From Cytobacillus sp. S13-E01 (lineage in GTDB: Bacteria; Bacillota; Bacilli; Bacillales; Bacillaceae_L): a DNA stretch of 64,000 bases. Shown here one piece after another: positions 25,659 through 35,705 of the stretch. The notes under the pieces are model-generated. The model did no database searches, was not told the DNA's origin, and saw only the letters and a list, made by a program, of their open reading frames with translations. Each line of letters opens with the position of its first letter. Position 1 is the stretch's first letter. The stretch covers positions 87,650 to 151,649 of the forward strand of contig NZ_JARFVC010000007.1 of NCBI RefSeq assembly GCF_029193815.1, written 5' to 3'. The position numbers and the translations under genes were made by a program.

Positions 25659-27038
25659 TTATTCAAAAGCAGCTGCCTCTTTAGCAGGGATCCTGATAAA
25701 TTTCTTCTTTTGGACAAAAATAAGTCTAATAGACAGCCCGATACCTGCTGTGAGCAATCCAACTGTTAGTCCTATCCAATAACCAGGAGCACCTAGATTG
25801 GTATATTGGGCTAAAATATAGCCTACTGGAAGACAAATTAGCCAATAGGCAACGAGAGTCATCACAAATGCTGTGTTCACATCCTTATAACCTCGTAATG
25901 CAGCCTGAGCTGTTGCCTGAATTGCATCGGAAATCTGGAAAAACAGTGCATAAATTAAGAAGTGTGCAGTCAAGCTGATAACAGCTGGGTCATTTGAATA
26001 AAATCCTGCAACTTCATATCGGAAAAGAACCACTAATAAACCAGTAACAAGAGCAATCAACATAGATAAATAAATCCCAAGCCAGCTGTAGACTTTTGCA
26101 TCTTTATAGCGTCCTGCACCAACCTCAAATCCTACTAAAACGGTCAGAGCCATCGAAATACTAACAGGAATCATGTATAGAAAAGAGACTACATTTAATG
26201 CAGTTTGGTATGCGGCAATCGTCGTAATTGCAAACTTACTGATCAATATTGTCACAACTGCAAACATGCTTGTTTCAAAGAAAGTAGAGAGCCCCATTGG
26301 AACACCAATTTTCAATATCTCCTTACTCTTCTCAATTGAAAATCCCTTAAAATTCGAGAAAACTCTATAGATTGAAAAAGGTTCTTGTGTTTTTATAATG
26401 AATGCTGTTATTCCCGCAATAATCCAATATGTTATCGAGGTTGCATAACCTGCCCCTGCCCCGCCTAGTTCTCTGAATCCCCAATGACCAAAAATCAACA
26501 CATAGTTTAATAGAAAATTAAATGGAAGTGAAACAAGTAAAATAACCATAATTATCCGTGTTATTCCTAACGCATATATAAAAGACCTTAATACGTTAAA
26601 AATAAAAAGTGGAATAATTCCAAAACTAAGACCCACCAAGTAATCATGAGCAATGTTATCTACACTTGAAGGTAGGTTCATAACATCCAAGATTGGTTCT
26701 AATAAAAAATATCCTAATACAATTACGAGTAAACCAATAAAGAAAGCTAAATAGATTCCGTTAGCAACAACTGATGAAATTTCCTTTTCCTTCTTTTCCC
26801 CAAAACACTGAGCAACAATCGGAGATACGGCAAGTAGAATTCCGCTTAAACCTGTAAATATTGGATTCCAAATCGAAGAGCCAATCGCAACACCTGCTAA
26901 ATCTGAGGGGTTGTACTTACCTGACATGATAGTATTGAAAAATACCATTGAAAACATACCAAGCTGTGTGATAAGAATAGGAATCAATAAGATAAAGATT
27001 TGTTTTATCTTTTCCTTCATTGTATATGTTTGGTTCAT
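25659..27038 (-). CDS. MATE family multidrug efflux protein
   Basis: 459-residue integral membrane protein with about 12 hydrophobic segments and the two-bundle MATE/NorM plan. IPILITQLGMFSMVFFNTIM-type helix 1 and GVAIGSSIWNPIFTGLSGIL-type helix 2 are read near the start, and VPMGLSTFFETSMF opens the second half. Such proteins export cationic drugs or metabolites using sodium or proton gradients. Monocistronic; substrate not predictable from sequence. Confidence 0.88.
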   Translation of the reverse strand: MNQTYTMKEKIKQIFILLIPILITQLGMFSMVFFNTIMSGKYNPSDLAGVAIGSSIWNPIFTGLSGILLAVSPIVAQCFGEKKEKEISSVVANGIYLAFFIGLLVIVLGYFLLEPILDVMNLPSSVDNIAHDYLVGLSFGIIPLFIFNVLRSFIYALGITRIIMVILLVSLPFNFLLNYVLIFGHWGFRELGGAGAGYATSITYWIIAGITAFIIKTQEPFSIYRVFSNFKGFSIEKSKEILKIGVPMGLSTFFETSMFAVVTILISKFAITTIAAYQTALNVVSFLYMIPVSISMALTVLVGFEVGAGRYKDAKVYSWLGIYLSMLIALVTGLLVVLFRYEVAGFYSNDPAVISLTAHFLIYALFFQISDAIQATAQAALRGYKDVNTAFVMTLVAYWLICLPVGYILAQYTNLGAPGYWIGLTVGLLTAGIGLSIRLIFVQKKKFIRIPAKEAAAFE

Positions 27039-27172
27039 AAATGATAACTCCCAGAAAGTGTAATAGTAGCAACGCTAATTATATTCTAAATTGATAAACA
27101 AAGCACTCTTTAACATGTAAACTCTAGTACGGGATACACAATTTTCTTCTAACTTCTGTAACTATCGTTACT

Positions 27173-27204
27173 AAAAAAACCCAACCAAGATAGGTGAGTT
27201 TTTT
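27173..27204 (-). terminator. Terminator downstream of selU
   Basis: Imperfect stem AAAAAACTCACC / GGTTGGGTTTTTTT on the minus strand, 11 bp after the selU stop, with its own T-run. Confidence 0.65.
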
Positions 27205-27214
27205 ATCATACTAG

Positions 27215-28264
27215 TTATTTAAAGACGTTCAACTTGCCCTGTATAATCTGTTGAACTTTCGTTACCGCATCTTCAACATTTTGTACCTTTACTGTCATCT
27301 TTCGGTCAGCTGGATATTTCATCGCCATATGGTCATACCGAGGGTCATAATAGTACTCCAGCAGTAAACGAACAGCCGATTCAAACTCACCTTCATTAAG
27401 GTCCTTTTCAATCTGAGAAGCGATTGGTGTATGAATACGATTCTTGATTATTTGAAATGCATCGATACATTCCTGTTTGTGTTCCCAAGGGCTATAATCC
27501 TCTAAAATATTACGCACCCTCTCTTCCAATGGTATATCAATAAATAATTGAATACCATGTTCTTTCTTTTCGGTTAAAAAGGCAGGAAGTACTACTTTGC
27601 CAACTCGCTTACTCTCCGCTTCAAAAACTACATATGGTGATTGCTGCAAAAAAAGGAGTTGTTCAACAAGGAGGGCATCAAACATTTTCTGATTGTTAGG
27701 CTCAAGTCCAATTTGTCCAAAAATAGATCCCCTATGGTTTGCCATTCCCTCAAAATCAAGTACAGGTTGTCCTTCCTCTAGAAGCCTTCGAAGAACTTTA
27801 GTCTTGCCAGCTCCCGTGTAGCCATTTAGAATGTATGCTTCAGCTTTAAACTCGATATTTTGTAACGTTTCAATTACCCAACTTCGATAAGCACGAACAC
27901 CACCATGCAGACGCAGTGTCTTAATACCAATTAAATCCAAAACAGTCGCCGTTGTTCTACTACGCATACCTCCGCGCCAACAGAATACAGTTTTCTGCCC
28001 CTCAAACTTAGCAAACTCCTTAATGAAGCTTGGTAATTTTGCCGAGACAATTTCAAGACCTCTTTCTTTTGCCGCTTGAACACTAATTTGTTTGTAAATA
28101 GTTCCAATTTCAGCTCTTTCCTCATCATTAAACAGTGGGATATTTATGCTGCCAGGAATTGTGGCATCTTTAAACTCTGATGGTGATCGTACATCGACTA
28201 GGATAAGATCCCTTTTTTCGCGCCGGATGTCTAACAATTTATTAATAGTGATGTCCTGGAACAA
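27215..28264 (-). CDS. selU: tRNA 2-selenouridine synthase (MnmH/SelU)
   Basis: 349 residues: an N-terminal rhodanese domain with Cys95 in FCWRGGMRS, then a P-loop domain with Walker A at residues 148-155 (GYTGAGKT). This fusion is diagnostic of MnmH/SelU (YbbB), which replaces sulfur with selenium at the wobble uridine of tRNA for Lys, Glu and Gln using selenophosphate, through a geranylated intermediate. selD, which makes selenophosphate, is not in the window. Length is typical. A separate rhodanese (ytwF) lies 240 bp upstream but appears to be an independent gene with its own terminator. Confidence 0.9.
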   Translation of the reverse strand: MFQDITINKLLDIRREKRDLILVDVRSPSEFKDATIPGSINIPLFNDEERAEIGTIYKQISVQAAKERGLEIVSAKLPSFIKEFAKFEGQKTVFCWRGGMRSRTTATVLDLIGIKTLRLHGGVRAYRSWVIETLQNIEFKAEAYILNGYTGAGKTKVLRRLLEEGQPVLDFEGMANHRGSIFGQIGLEPNNQKMFDALLVEQLLFLQQSPYVVFEAESKRVGKVVLPAFLTEKKEHGIQLFIDIPLEERVRNILEDYSPWEHKQECIDAFQIIKNRIHTPIASQIEKDLNEGEFESAVRLLLEYYYDPRYDHMAMKYPADRKMTVKVQNVEDAVTKVQQIIQGKLNVFK

Positions 28265-28452
28265 TGTCTCATCCTCCTTTCTAGCATTTAATATGATATA
28301 TTATCAATTGATTAATAAGTGGCATCATTGTATTTTAACTAAATTACAAAGTAATTAGCTTATCATACCATATAAATTATCATTAAAAAGTTTTCCAATT
28401 CAAAAATAACAGCCCTAGTTAGAAAATGGCGATACTAATTATTGAGCAGATT

Positions 28453-28496
28453 AAAAAAAATCTGGTGTCCTCATGATTGAGTATCCCAGATTTTTA
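28453..28496 (-). terminator. Terminator downstream of ytwF
   Basis: AAAAATCTGG / CCAGATTTTT ten-bp stem enclosing a smaller ACTC/GAG(T) hairpin, followed by TTTTT on the minus strand, 10 bp after the ytwF stop. Confidence 0.75.
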
Positions 28497-28506
28497 TAGT
28501 CAATTA

Positions 28507-28812
28507 CTACTTCGTTGCACCTGTCCACTCAAGCATTCCGCCAACCATGTTACGAACTTTGTAGCCTTGTTCATTCAGATAGTGACAAACATTCTCACTA
28601 CGACGACCTGAACGACAAATGAATATGTATTCTTTGTCCTTATCAAAATAATCTAAGTTTACAGGTATTTCCCCCATCTTAATGTGTTTTGCATCTGGAA
28701 TTATTCCTACTGCTACTTCCTCATTTTCACGAACATCTACCATTTCAAGTTTTTCACCTTTTTCAAGCTTTTGTTTTAGCTCTTCTGGGGTAATGATTTC
28801 AATTTCAGACAT
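28507..28812 (-). CDS. ytwF: Rhodanese-like sulfurtransferase (YtwF)
   Basis: 101-residue single-domain rhodanese. Cys66 in ICRSGRRS is the active-site persulfide carrier; KLEMVDVRENEE is the conserved CH2A-type motif. Location beside leuS matches ytwF of B. subtilis. Physiological sulfur acceptor unknown. Monocistronic with its own terminator. Confidence 0.85.
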   Translation of the reverse strand: MSEIEIITPEELKQKLEKGEKLEMVDVRENEEVAVGIIPDAKHIKMGEIPVNLDYFDKDKEYIFICRSGRRSENVCHYLNEQGYKVRNMVGGMLEWTGATK

Positions 28813-28879
28813 GTAAATCCTTCCTCTCGCTAATGTTAGTCATATTATAGCAAAACTTAAATACAACATGCTAGGAAAG

Positions 28880-29098
28880 TAAAGCGCAGGGCGCCCGCCT
28901 ATCGGCGCGTCGATTAAAACCCGCCACGTCCTGTGGCGAACATCGACATCAGCACATCCTGTGCAGTCAAGCATAAGACAAGCCGGCTGGAAGGTTGTTC
29001 TTTACCTTCCGGACGGCTTGGATTATACCATAGAGCCGATGGCGCCCGGAACTAGACACTAAAACTAGGTTCAAATTTTTATACTTTCTTATCTTTTA
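28880..29098. repeat. Dispersed ~160-bp palindromic repeat, copy R1, with a 60-bp internal insert
   Basis: Member of a family also at 41464, 47333, 47495 and 61920. Shared order: AAAGCGCAGGGCGCC at the left, an inner CCGGCTGGAAGGT / ACCTTCCGGACGG hairpin, GGCGCCCGGA, CTAGACACTAAAACTAGG, then TTTTTATACTTTCTTATCTTTT. The ends (GGCGCC) pair to form a cruciform. R1 uniquely carries about 60 extra bases (28908-28967) forming nested hairpins. It lies between leuS and ytwF. Confidence 0.8.
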
Positions 29099-29137
29099 AA
29101 AAACACACAAAGCTTACAAAAAGCCCTGTGCGTTAAT
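29093..29137 (-). terminator. Terminator downstream of leuS
   Basis: ACGCACAGGGCTT / AAGCTTTGTGTGT imperfect stem followed by TTTTTT on the minus strand, starting within 10 bp of the leuS stop. Confidence 0.65.
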
Positions 29138-29140
29138 CAC

Positions 29141-31558
29141 TTAATTTGCTACGATGTTCACTAATTTTCCTGGTACTGCAATGACTTTACGAACTGTTTT
29201 CCCTTCAATTTGCTCTTTTACTGAGATATCAGCCATAGCAATTTCAGCTAATTTTTCTCGAGAAGTATCCGTTGGAACATTAAGCTTTGCTTTCACTTTA
29301 CCATTTACTTGGATTACAATTTCTATTTCAGCTTCCACTAATTTCGCTTCATCAAAAGCTGGCCATGCTGCATATGCGATCGTTCCCTGATTACCAAGCT
29401 TCTCCCATAACTCTTCAGCAATATGTGGGGCAACTGGTGAAAGAAGCTTTACAAAACCTTCAATATATAATTTTGGTAACTTTGTAGCTTTATATGCTTC
29501 GTTAATAAATACCATTAATTGTGAAATGGCGGTATTAAAGCGTAAGCCTTCGAAATCTTCCGTAACTTTTTTAACAGTCTGATGATAAACACGCTCTAGT
29601 GCATTATCTTGGTCATTTCCTGTGATTTTCCCTGTTAACTGACCATTGTCGTTTACGAATAAGCGCCATACCCGATCGAGGAAACGACGGGATCCATCTA
29701 AGCCTTTTTCAGACCAAGCGATTGAAGCATCCAATGGACCCATGAACATTTCGTATAAACGTAATGTGTCAGCACCATGACTTTTAATAATATCATCAGG
29801 ATTTACAACATTCCCTTTGGATTTACTCATTTTTTCATTGTTTTCACCAAGAATCATACCTTGGTTGTATAGCTTTTGGAATGGTTCTTTTGTTGTTACC
29901 ACACCAATATCGTATAATACTTTGTGCCAGAAACGAGCATATAGTAAGTGGAGTACTGCATGCTCTGCCCCGCCAATATATATATCGACTGGTAACCAGC
30001 GTTTTAATTTTTCAGGATCTGCAAGCTGTTCACTATTGCTTGGATCAATATAACGTAAATAATACCAGCAGCTACCTGCCCATTGTGGCATTGTATTCGT
30101 CTCACGACGACCTTTTTTACCAGTTGCTTCATCGACAACATTTACCCAATTAGAAATATTCGCAAGTGGTGATTCACCTGTTCCAGATGGTCGAATTTCT
30201 GTTGTTTTTGGTAGTGTTAATGGTAATTGGTCTTCAGGTACAGCTGACATCTTACCATCTTCCCAGTGAATAATCGGAATTGGCTCACCCCAATAACGTT
30301 GGCGGCTGAATAACCAGTCACGTAATCGATAAGTTACCTTCTTTTCACCTTTACCGTTTTCCTCTAACCATGAAATCATTTTGGTTATTGCTTCTTCTTT
30401 CCCTAAACCATTAAGAAAATTCGAGTTAACGTGCTCCCCATCGCCTGTGTATGCTTCTTTTGTTACATTTCCACCTGCGACAACTTCTGTAATCGGCAAC
30501 TTAAATTTCACTGCAAATTCATGGTCACGTTCATCATGACCTGGAACTGCCATAATTGCACCAGTTCCATAGGTAGCTAATACATAGTCAGCTATCCAGA
30601 TTGGCATTTTTTCACCATTTACTGGGTTAATTGCATAAGCCCCAGTGAATACACCCGTTTTATCCTTTGCCAAATCCGTACGTTCTAAATCACTTTTCGT
30701 TTTTACTTTATCAAGGTATTCTTGGACAGCTGCTTTTTGCTGCACTGTCGTAATTGTTCCAACAAATTGATGCTCTGGCGCTAGCACTGCATAAGTAGCA
30801 CCAAATAATGTATCTGGGCGTGTTGTGAATACGGTAAAGTTTTCTTCATGTCCATCAATAGCAAACGTTACATGAGCACCTTCAGATCGACCAATCCAGT
30901 TACGTTGCATTTCTTTTAAGCTTTCAGGCCAATCTAATTCTTCTAAATCTTCAAGTAAGCGATCTCCATATGCTGTAATTTTTAACATCCATTGTCTCAT
31001 TGGACGACGCTCAACAGGATGTCCTCCACGCTCACTTTTACCATCAATTACTTCTTCATTTGCTAAAACTGTTCCTAAAGCAGGACACCAGTTAACCGCA
31101 ACTTCATCAATATAGGCTAACCCTTTTTCATAAAGCTTGATAAAAATCCATTGAGTCCATTTATAGTATTCAGGATCAGTCGTATTTACTTCCCGGTCCC
31201 AATCATATGAAAAACCAAGTTCTTTGATTTGCCGACGAAATGTATTAATGTTTTGCTTAGTAAATTCAGCAGGATCATTTCCAGTGTCTAATGCGTACTG
31301 TTCGGCAGGTAACCCGAATGCGTCCCAACCCATAGGGTGTAAGACATTATAGCCTTGCATGCGTTTCATTCTAGATAAAATATCTGTAGCCGTATATCCT
31401 TCAGGGTGTCCAACGTGAAGACCAGCACCTGATGGATAAGGAAACATATCTAGTGCAAAAAACTTTCTTTTTCCATCTTCTTCTGTTGTTTTAAACGTTT
31501 TATTGCCTTCCCAATGCTTTTGCCATTTCTTTTCAACCTCTTGATGATTGAAGCCCAT
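29141..31558 (-). CDS. leuS: Leucyl-tRNA synthetase
   Basis: 805-residue class Ia synthetase. The HIGH-type motif is in [17 protein letters not shown], and KMSKS in [17 protein letters not shown]. The CP1 editing domain (about 220-420) contains [13 protein letters not shown] and [15 protein letters not shown]. Length is as in Bacillus. Attaches leucine to tRNA-Leu. Preceded by a T-box leader, so expression should rise when uncharged tRNA-Leu accumulates. RBS AGGAGG. Confidence 0.97.
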   Translation of the reverse strand: MGFNHQEVEKKWQKHWEGNKTFKTTEEDGKRKFFALDMFPYPSGAGLHVGHPEGYTATDILSRMKRMQGYNVLHPMGWDAFGLPAEQYALDTGNDPAEFTKQNINTFRRQIKELGFSYDWDREVNTTDPEYYKWTQWIFIKLYEKGLAYIDEVAVNWCPALGTVLANEEVIDGKSERGGHPVERRPMRQWMLKITAYGDRLLEDLEELDWPESLKEMQRNWIGRSEGAHVTFAIDGHEENFTVFTTRPDTLFGATYAVLAPEHQFVGTITTVQQKAAVQEYLDKVKTKSDLERTDLAKDKTGVFTGAYAINPVNGEKMPIWIADYVLATYGTGAIMAVPGHDERDHEFAVKFKLPITEVVAGGNVTKEAYTGDGEHVNSNFLNGLGKEEAITKMISWLEENGKGEKKVTYRLRDWLFSRQRYWGEPIPIIHWEDGKMSAVPEDQLPLTLPKTTEIRPSGTGESPLANISNWVNVVDEATGKKGRRETNTMPQWAGSCWYYLRYIDPSNSEQLADPEKLKRWLPVDIYIGGAEHAVLHLLYARFWHKVLYDIGVVTTKEPFQKLYNQGMILGENNEKMSKSKGNVVNPDDIIKSHGADTLRLYEMFMGPLDASIAWSEKGLDGSRRFLDRVWRLFVNDNGQLTGKITGNDQDNALERVYHQTVKKVTEDFEGLRFNTAISQLMVFINEAYKATKLPKLYIEGFVKLLSPVAPHIAEELWEKLGNQGTIAYAAWPAFDEAKLVEAEIEIVIQVNGKVKAKLNVPTDTSREKLAEIAMADISVKEQIEGKTVRKVIAVPGKLVNIVAN

Positions 31559-31631
31559 TTTTTATCCTCCTCTATTTGCTACGTAAAGTGCAGTATGATT
31601 GCTACTGTCCATTGTGTACGTTTTTTTGCAT

Positions 31632-31896
31632 AAAAAAACCTCCCATCCCTAAAAAAGGGACGAGAGGATATATGTATATCTCCCGCGGTACCACCCAAAT
31701 TAATGTACACACGTACATTCACTTCATTAATCCTTAACGCGGACAACACGATAAATACTACATTGAAAGCATTTGGGAGCCTTCGTTCGCATTTATAACT
31801 CAAAGGCGAGTTCATGAACCAACAACGATTGACTTGCACCACCCGTCAACTCTCTAAACGTGTCTAAGCCCACTACTACTCCTTTTCACGGTCATT
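31632..31896 (-). promoter_or_regulatory. T-box leader (tRNA-Leu sensing) of leuS
   Basis: The T-box sequence GGGTGGTACCGCGGGA is at 31696-31681 on the minus strand. It is followed by a terminator hairpin (31639-31667, CCTCTCGTCCCT / AGGGATGGGAGG) and seven T residues. Stem I begins near 31890; a candidate Leu specifier CTC occurs in the GAACTCGCC segment near 31810. Uncharged tRNA-Leu should bind and favour the antiterminator. Confidence 0.93.
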
Positions 31897-31909
31897 TCTT
31901 ATTTTAATT

Positions 31910-31940
31910 AGTATATTGTGTATTGTATAGAATTTGTCAA
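31910..31940 (-). promoter_or_regulatory. Candidate sigma-A promoter for the leuS leader
   Basis: TTGACA (31940-31935) and TATACT (31915-31910) on the minus strand, spacing 19 bp, somewhat long. Starts would fall just before T-box stem I. Confidence 0.5.
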
Positions 31941-32026
31941 AAAACTGCAAGCGGAAATAGAAAAATGGGCTTGCCCTGAGATAAGGGCTATATGAACAAA
32001 CGCTTTTATACAAAGTTAGTTTTACC

Positions 32027-32854
32027 CTACTTAGCTGTGCTAGCCATTATTATCAAACTTCTTATAATTTGATATGCCTCTATAATATTTTTTGAACAGA
32101 ATGAAACTGTTATTTGATTTACTCTTGTGACATATGGAAGAATTTCTGCAATGTCAGCTTGCCCTGTGTGCAAAAAACTTAACTCTACCTGTGCTGTTGA
32201 ATCAATCATAAATGGTATAATTTCCAACCTTTTTTTTATTGCGGAGATTGTTTCGCGCTTAATAATATTTTGAGCTTTTAAAGGACTAAGGTTTCTAGCA
32301 ACAGTGCGATTAATCGTCTTTTTTACAATTGCTGAATGAATATTGGGTATTAAATTACCTGCTTCCTCCGCCACTAAATTACACCCACTTACCATTATCA
32401 CGGGCACACGATAATATCCAGCAACCGCAGCATTCAGACCAAATTCCCCATATTCTTTCCCATTAATAATAATATTTCTTACTACTCTACCATTAAAAGT
32501 ATGATTTAAAATCCCATTTGTACCATTTCGAGTATGATAACCTAAGAAAATGGCAGCATCAAAACTCGCATCTATCCCTTCTACCATCGCAAGCTTTTTT
32601 GGTGACCCAGAAATAAGTTCAGCTTCCGGATGAAGACGTTCCAGTAAAATATTTCTCATCGTACCATGTGAATCATTTACAACAATTTCATCAACTCCAG
32701 CCTCAATTGCTGATTCAATACAAGCATTAGTCTCCTCTGTCATATATAACCGTGCTCTATCATGTTCTCTTCCATCTCTTGCGGTATGTTCTCCATGAAC
32801 AACCCCTGAAACACCCTCAATATCTACGGAAATATATAATTTCAAAATTCTCAT
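32027..32854 (-). CDS. D-aminopeptidase (M55, DppA-like)
   Basis: 275-residue zinc aminopeptidase of family M55. Metal and catalytic positions are visible: SVDIEGVSG near the N-terminus, VNDSHGTM, LGYHTRNGT and GEFGLNAAVAGYY. DppA of B. subtilis cleaves D-Ala-containing dipeptides and forms a decameric ring in the cytosol. It lies downstream of a Dpp/Opp-type importer and an AAA+ regulator, though a terminator separates it from the regulator. Likely role: hydrolysis of imported D-amino-acid peptides, e.g. from peptidoglycan. Confidence 0.87.
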   Translation of the reverse strand: MRILKLYISVDIEGVSGVVHGEHTARDGREHDRARLYMTEETNACIESAIEAGVDEIVVNDSHGTMRNILLERLHPEAELISGSPKKLAMVEGIDASFDAAIFLGYHTRNGTNGILNHTFNGRVVRNIIINGKEYGEFGLNAAVAGYYRVPVIMVSGCNLVAEEAGNLIPNIHSAIVKKTINRTVARNLSPLKAQNIIKRETISAIKKRLEIIPFMIDSTAQVELSFLHTGQADIAEILPYVTRVNQITVSFCSKNIIEAYQIIRSLIIMASTAK

Positions 32855-32918
32855 CCCCCTAATAACTCATCAACTACATTAACTGTATGTAGAATCTTGT
32901 GAAATTTTCAAATAAAAG

Positions 32919-32951
32919 AAACTCGACAAGTACTGGTGGCCTGTCGAGTTT
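32919..32951 (-). terminator. Terminator downstream of the AAA+ regulator
   Basis: AAACTCGACA / TGTCGAGTTT ten-bp stem, 28 bp after the regulator stop, followed by a weak T-rich stretch (CTTTTATTTG). Suggests that dppA has its own promoter or is reached by read-through. Confidence 0.7.
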
Positions 32952-32979
32952 TGACATATTACTCCGTTGTACGATTCAT

Positions 32980-34692
32980 TTAAAATGTTCCTAATGAGTA
33001 AAGAAAATCTTCTCCACTACGTGATATCGTTGAGCCCGCTCTTCCCTGTCTAACAATCAAGAGGCCAAGTTGTTGAAGAATTTCGAGCCGTATCCGTAGT
33101 TGTTGTTCAGTCAAATTAATTCCTTTTTCCTCAAGGTACTTTTTAATTGTCAGTCTCCCAAAGGATGTACGTTCTTTTTTGCCATCATTATAGATTTTTA
33201 ATATTTCTATACTCTCATCCAAAAATCCATGTTCTTCAATTTTTTCGATTATTTCTTTCCTCCTTGTCTCAGAGGAAATGATTGATTCAAACTCTTCACT
33301 CTTTTGCCTCGACCTTAAGTTTATTGGAAGTGACTCAATCTTAATAATTTGTTCACCTATAAATGATAAATATGTGATTACATTATACAATTCTTTGACA
33401 TTACCAGCCCAATTATAGTTTAAAAAGATATCCATCACTTCCTGAGTAAAGTGAATATTAGTCCGTTTTAGACGGGCTTTTATATCTTCTATTAAAGGGA
33501 TAAAGTCTTCTTTTCGTTCAGCTAACGTTGGAACAGTTAACGAAAACATAGACATAGAATAATAGAGATCCTGCCTAAACTTCCCATCATTGACTAATTC
33601 CATGACGTTCTTCGTATTACTTGTAATAACTCTTACTCGTAAAGGGATAGGGGTCTGCCCTCCCACTCGATAAAAAATTTTTTCTTGCAATGCTTGATAG
33701 ATACGTCCTTGAAAAAGTATAGGAAGTACGCCTATTTCCTCTATATAAATTGTTCCATGTTTCGCTAACTCTAATAACCCAATTGAGATCTCATCGTTTT
33801 CAACTGTTCCGAATAACTCTTTTTCAATCATTGAAAAATCTCTTGTTGAGCAATTGATAGTTACGAACGGCCCACTCGAAAAATTCGAGTTATTATGTAT
33901 AGCCTGAGCAAGCATGCTTTTTCCAGTACCAGATTCACCTTCAATATGGATTAGCTTTTCTGTCTTAGAAAAACTAGTTGCAAGAGTAACAATCTCTTGC
34001 ATAGGTTTACTAACAGCCACTATATCATCAAATCTGTATTGTGCCACATCACGTATATCTCTTACGCTATTTGTTTTGAGCGATAGTTCTCCAGTATTAT
34101 CAATTGATAACGAAACTAATGATTTGAAATAGCGCTTAATCATTTGCGGACGATAATGCTCAAGTCCTAATAAATTTAGAAGTTGATCAAAAGTATCCAA
34201 ATCCAATAATCTTGAACCGATGTCAATCACCTTTTCAAATCCTCTTGGTAATAGGTGTTTTTCCCCAGGTGTAATAATGTAATCTATAGATTCAGGAATC
34301 TCTTTATCCGGAGAGTAAGAAATATAATGGTGCTCAAACACCGTTTCACGTAATGATTGTATTGTTTCCTCGGTATTGGTATTCGTATCATTGACGACCA
34401 ATATTGTCTTCCCCTGCGGCAATTTAAGCAATTCCTTTGTATTTGCAAAATTAATATCCCGTTTTCCTATAATCCACTGACAATCCTTTGGTATGAGTTG
34501 GATAACAAGGCCTTTTATCATCTCATTAGAAAGTATAACAATATCACCAGCAATAACTGTATCGCCGTGAAGATCCTTCAGCGAAGTCGGTTGGATCATT
34601 ATTTTATCACCTAAAACCTCTTTTACTTGTTTAGTTATTGCATCTAAATATCGTTCTTGAATGGCTATAATATGTACTTTTTTCAAGGACAT
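32980..34692 (-). CDS. AAA+ (NtrC-like) regulator lacking the sigma-54 GAFTGA loop
   Basis: 570 residues. The N-terminal 180 residues form an unassigned sensor region. The AAA+ domain spans about 222-450 with Walker A at 252-259 (GESGTGKS) and a Walker B-like GTIYIEEIG at 313-321. Where sigma-54 activators have GAFTGA, this protein has LFGTVENDEIS (about 293-303), so it should not remodel sigma-54 holoenzyme. The C-terminal 100 residues look like a winged helix (ending LLIVRQGRAGSTISRSGEDF) rather than the Fis-type HTH. Follows the peptide ABC genes on the same strand; probably their local regulator (inference). Confidence 0.8.
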   Translation of the reverse strand: MSLKKVHIIAIQERYLDAITKQVKEVLGDKIMIQPTSLKDLHGDTVIAGDIVILSNEMIKGLVIQLIPKDCQWIIGKRDINFANTKELLKLPQGKTILVVNDTNTNTEETIQSLRETVFEHHYISYSPDKEIPESIDYIITPGEKHLLPRGFEKVIDIGSRLLDLDTFDQLLNLLGLEHYRPQMIKRYFKSLVSLSIDNTGELSLKTNSVRDIRDVAQYRFDDIVAVSKPMQEIVTLATSFSKTEKLIHIEGESGTGKSMLAQAIHNNSNFSSGPFVTINCSTRDFSMIEKELFGTVENDEISIGLLELAKHGTIYIEEIGVLPILFQGRIYQALQEKIFYRVGGQTPIPLRVRVITSNTKNVMELVNDGKFRQDLYYSMSMFSLTVPTLAERKEDFIPLIEDIKARLKRTNIHFTQEVMDIFLNYNWAGNVKELYNVITYLSFIGEQIIKIESLPINLRSRQKSEEFESIISSETRRKEIIEKIEEHGFLDESIEILKIYNDGKKERTSFGRLTIKKYLEEKGINLTEQQLRIRLEILQQLGLLIVRQGRAGSTISRSGEDFLYSLGTF

Positions 34693-34733
34693 TACGAAAC
34701 AACCCCTAGGTGAGTATTAAAAAACTATTACAA

Positions 34734-35702
34734 TTATACTTTATATAAATGACAAGAGACATAGTGTCCCTCACTTAACTCGGTTAATACCGGAACACTT
34801 TTCTTGCATTTTTCCATTGCAATAGGACAACGTGTGTGGAATGTGCAGCCACTTGGCGGATTAGAAGGACTAGGGATATCTCCTTTTAAAATAATACGCT
34901 CTCTTTTAATCCTAGGGTTTGGAACTGGAACAGCAGATAGGAGAGCTTTTGTATAAGGGTGTAAAGGATTATTATATAGAGAGTTTTTATCTGCTAATTC
35001 AACAATTTTCCCTAAATACATTACACCTACTCGGTCACTAATATGTTCAACAACACTTAGGTCATGAGCAATAAATAAATACGTTAAGTCAAATTCTTCT
35101 TGAAGATCTTTCAATAAATTTAAGATCTGAGATTGTATAGATACATCTAATGCTGAAACTGGTTCGTCAGCAATTATTAGTTTGGGGTTTACTGCTAAAG
35201 CACGAGCAATACCAATACGCTGGCGTTGCCCTCCACTAAATTCATGAGGATAACGATCAGAGTGATAAGAACTTAACCCAACAACTTCAAGTAACTCTTC
35301 TACTCTTGCAATTCGCTTTTCTTTCTCTACTCCATGAACAATAAGAGGCTCAGCGATTATTTCACCAACCTTCATTCTAGGATTTAACGATGCGTATGGA
35401 TCTTGAAATACCATTTGGAAATCCTTACGCGTATTTCGAATCTGGTTATCATTTAAGTTACTAATTTCATTACCCTCAAACCAGATTTGACCCTCCGTAG
35501 GGTCTATTAGTCTCATTAGCATTCTTCCAGTAGTCGATTTACCACAGCCACTTTCACCAACAAGACCTAACGTTTCTCCTTTTTTAATTGTAAAAGAAAC
35601 ATCATCAACTGCTTTAACAAATGATTTCTTTCTACCAAAAAAACCTTTAGTTACAGGAAAATATTTTTTAAGATTTTTGACTTCTACTAATGGGGTTCCC
35701 AT
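34734..35702 (-). CDS. Peptide ABC transporter ATP-binding protein (DppF/OppF type)
   Basis: 322 residues. Walker [10 protein letters not shown], signature [14 protein letters not shown] and Walker [15 protein letters not shown] are present, with the C-terminal oligopeptide-transporter extension containing [10 protein letters not shown]. This is the second of two ATPases of a heterodimeric Dpp/Opp importer; the partner gene ends 3 bp upstream. Energises peptide uptake at the cytoplasmic face. Confidence 0.93.
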   Translation of the reverse strand: MGTPLVEVKNLKKYFPVTKGFFGRKKSFVKAVDDVSFTIKKGETLGLVGESGCGKSTTGRMLMRLIDPTEGQIWFEGNEISNLNDNQIRNTRKDFQMVFQDPYASLNPRMKVGEIIAEPLIVHGVEKEKRIARVEELLEVVGLSSYHSDRYPHEFSGGQRQRIGIARALAVNPKLIIADEPVSALDVSIQSQILNLLKDLQEEFDLTYLFIAHDLSVVEHISDRVGVMYLGKIVELADKNSLYNNPLHPYTKALLSAVPVPNPRIKRERIILKGDIPSPSNPPSGCTFHTRCPIAMEKCKKSVPVLTELSEGHYVSCHLYKV

Positions 35703-35705
35703 TTT

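Noticed and set aside
31579..31842. Minus-strand ORF of 87 codons upstream of leuS
   Set aside because: It lies over the T-box leader and terminator, which explain the sequence; no ribosome binding site or family similarity.
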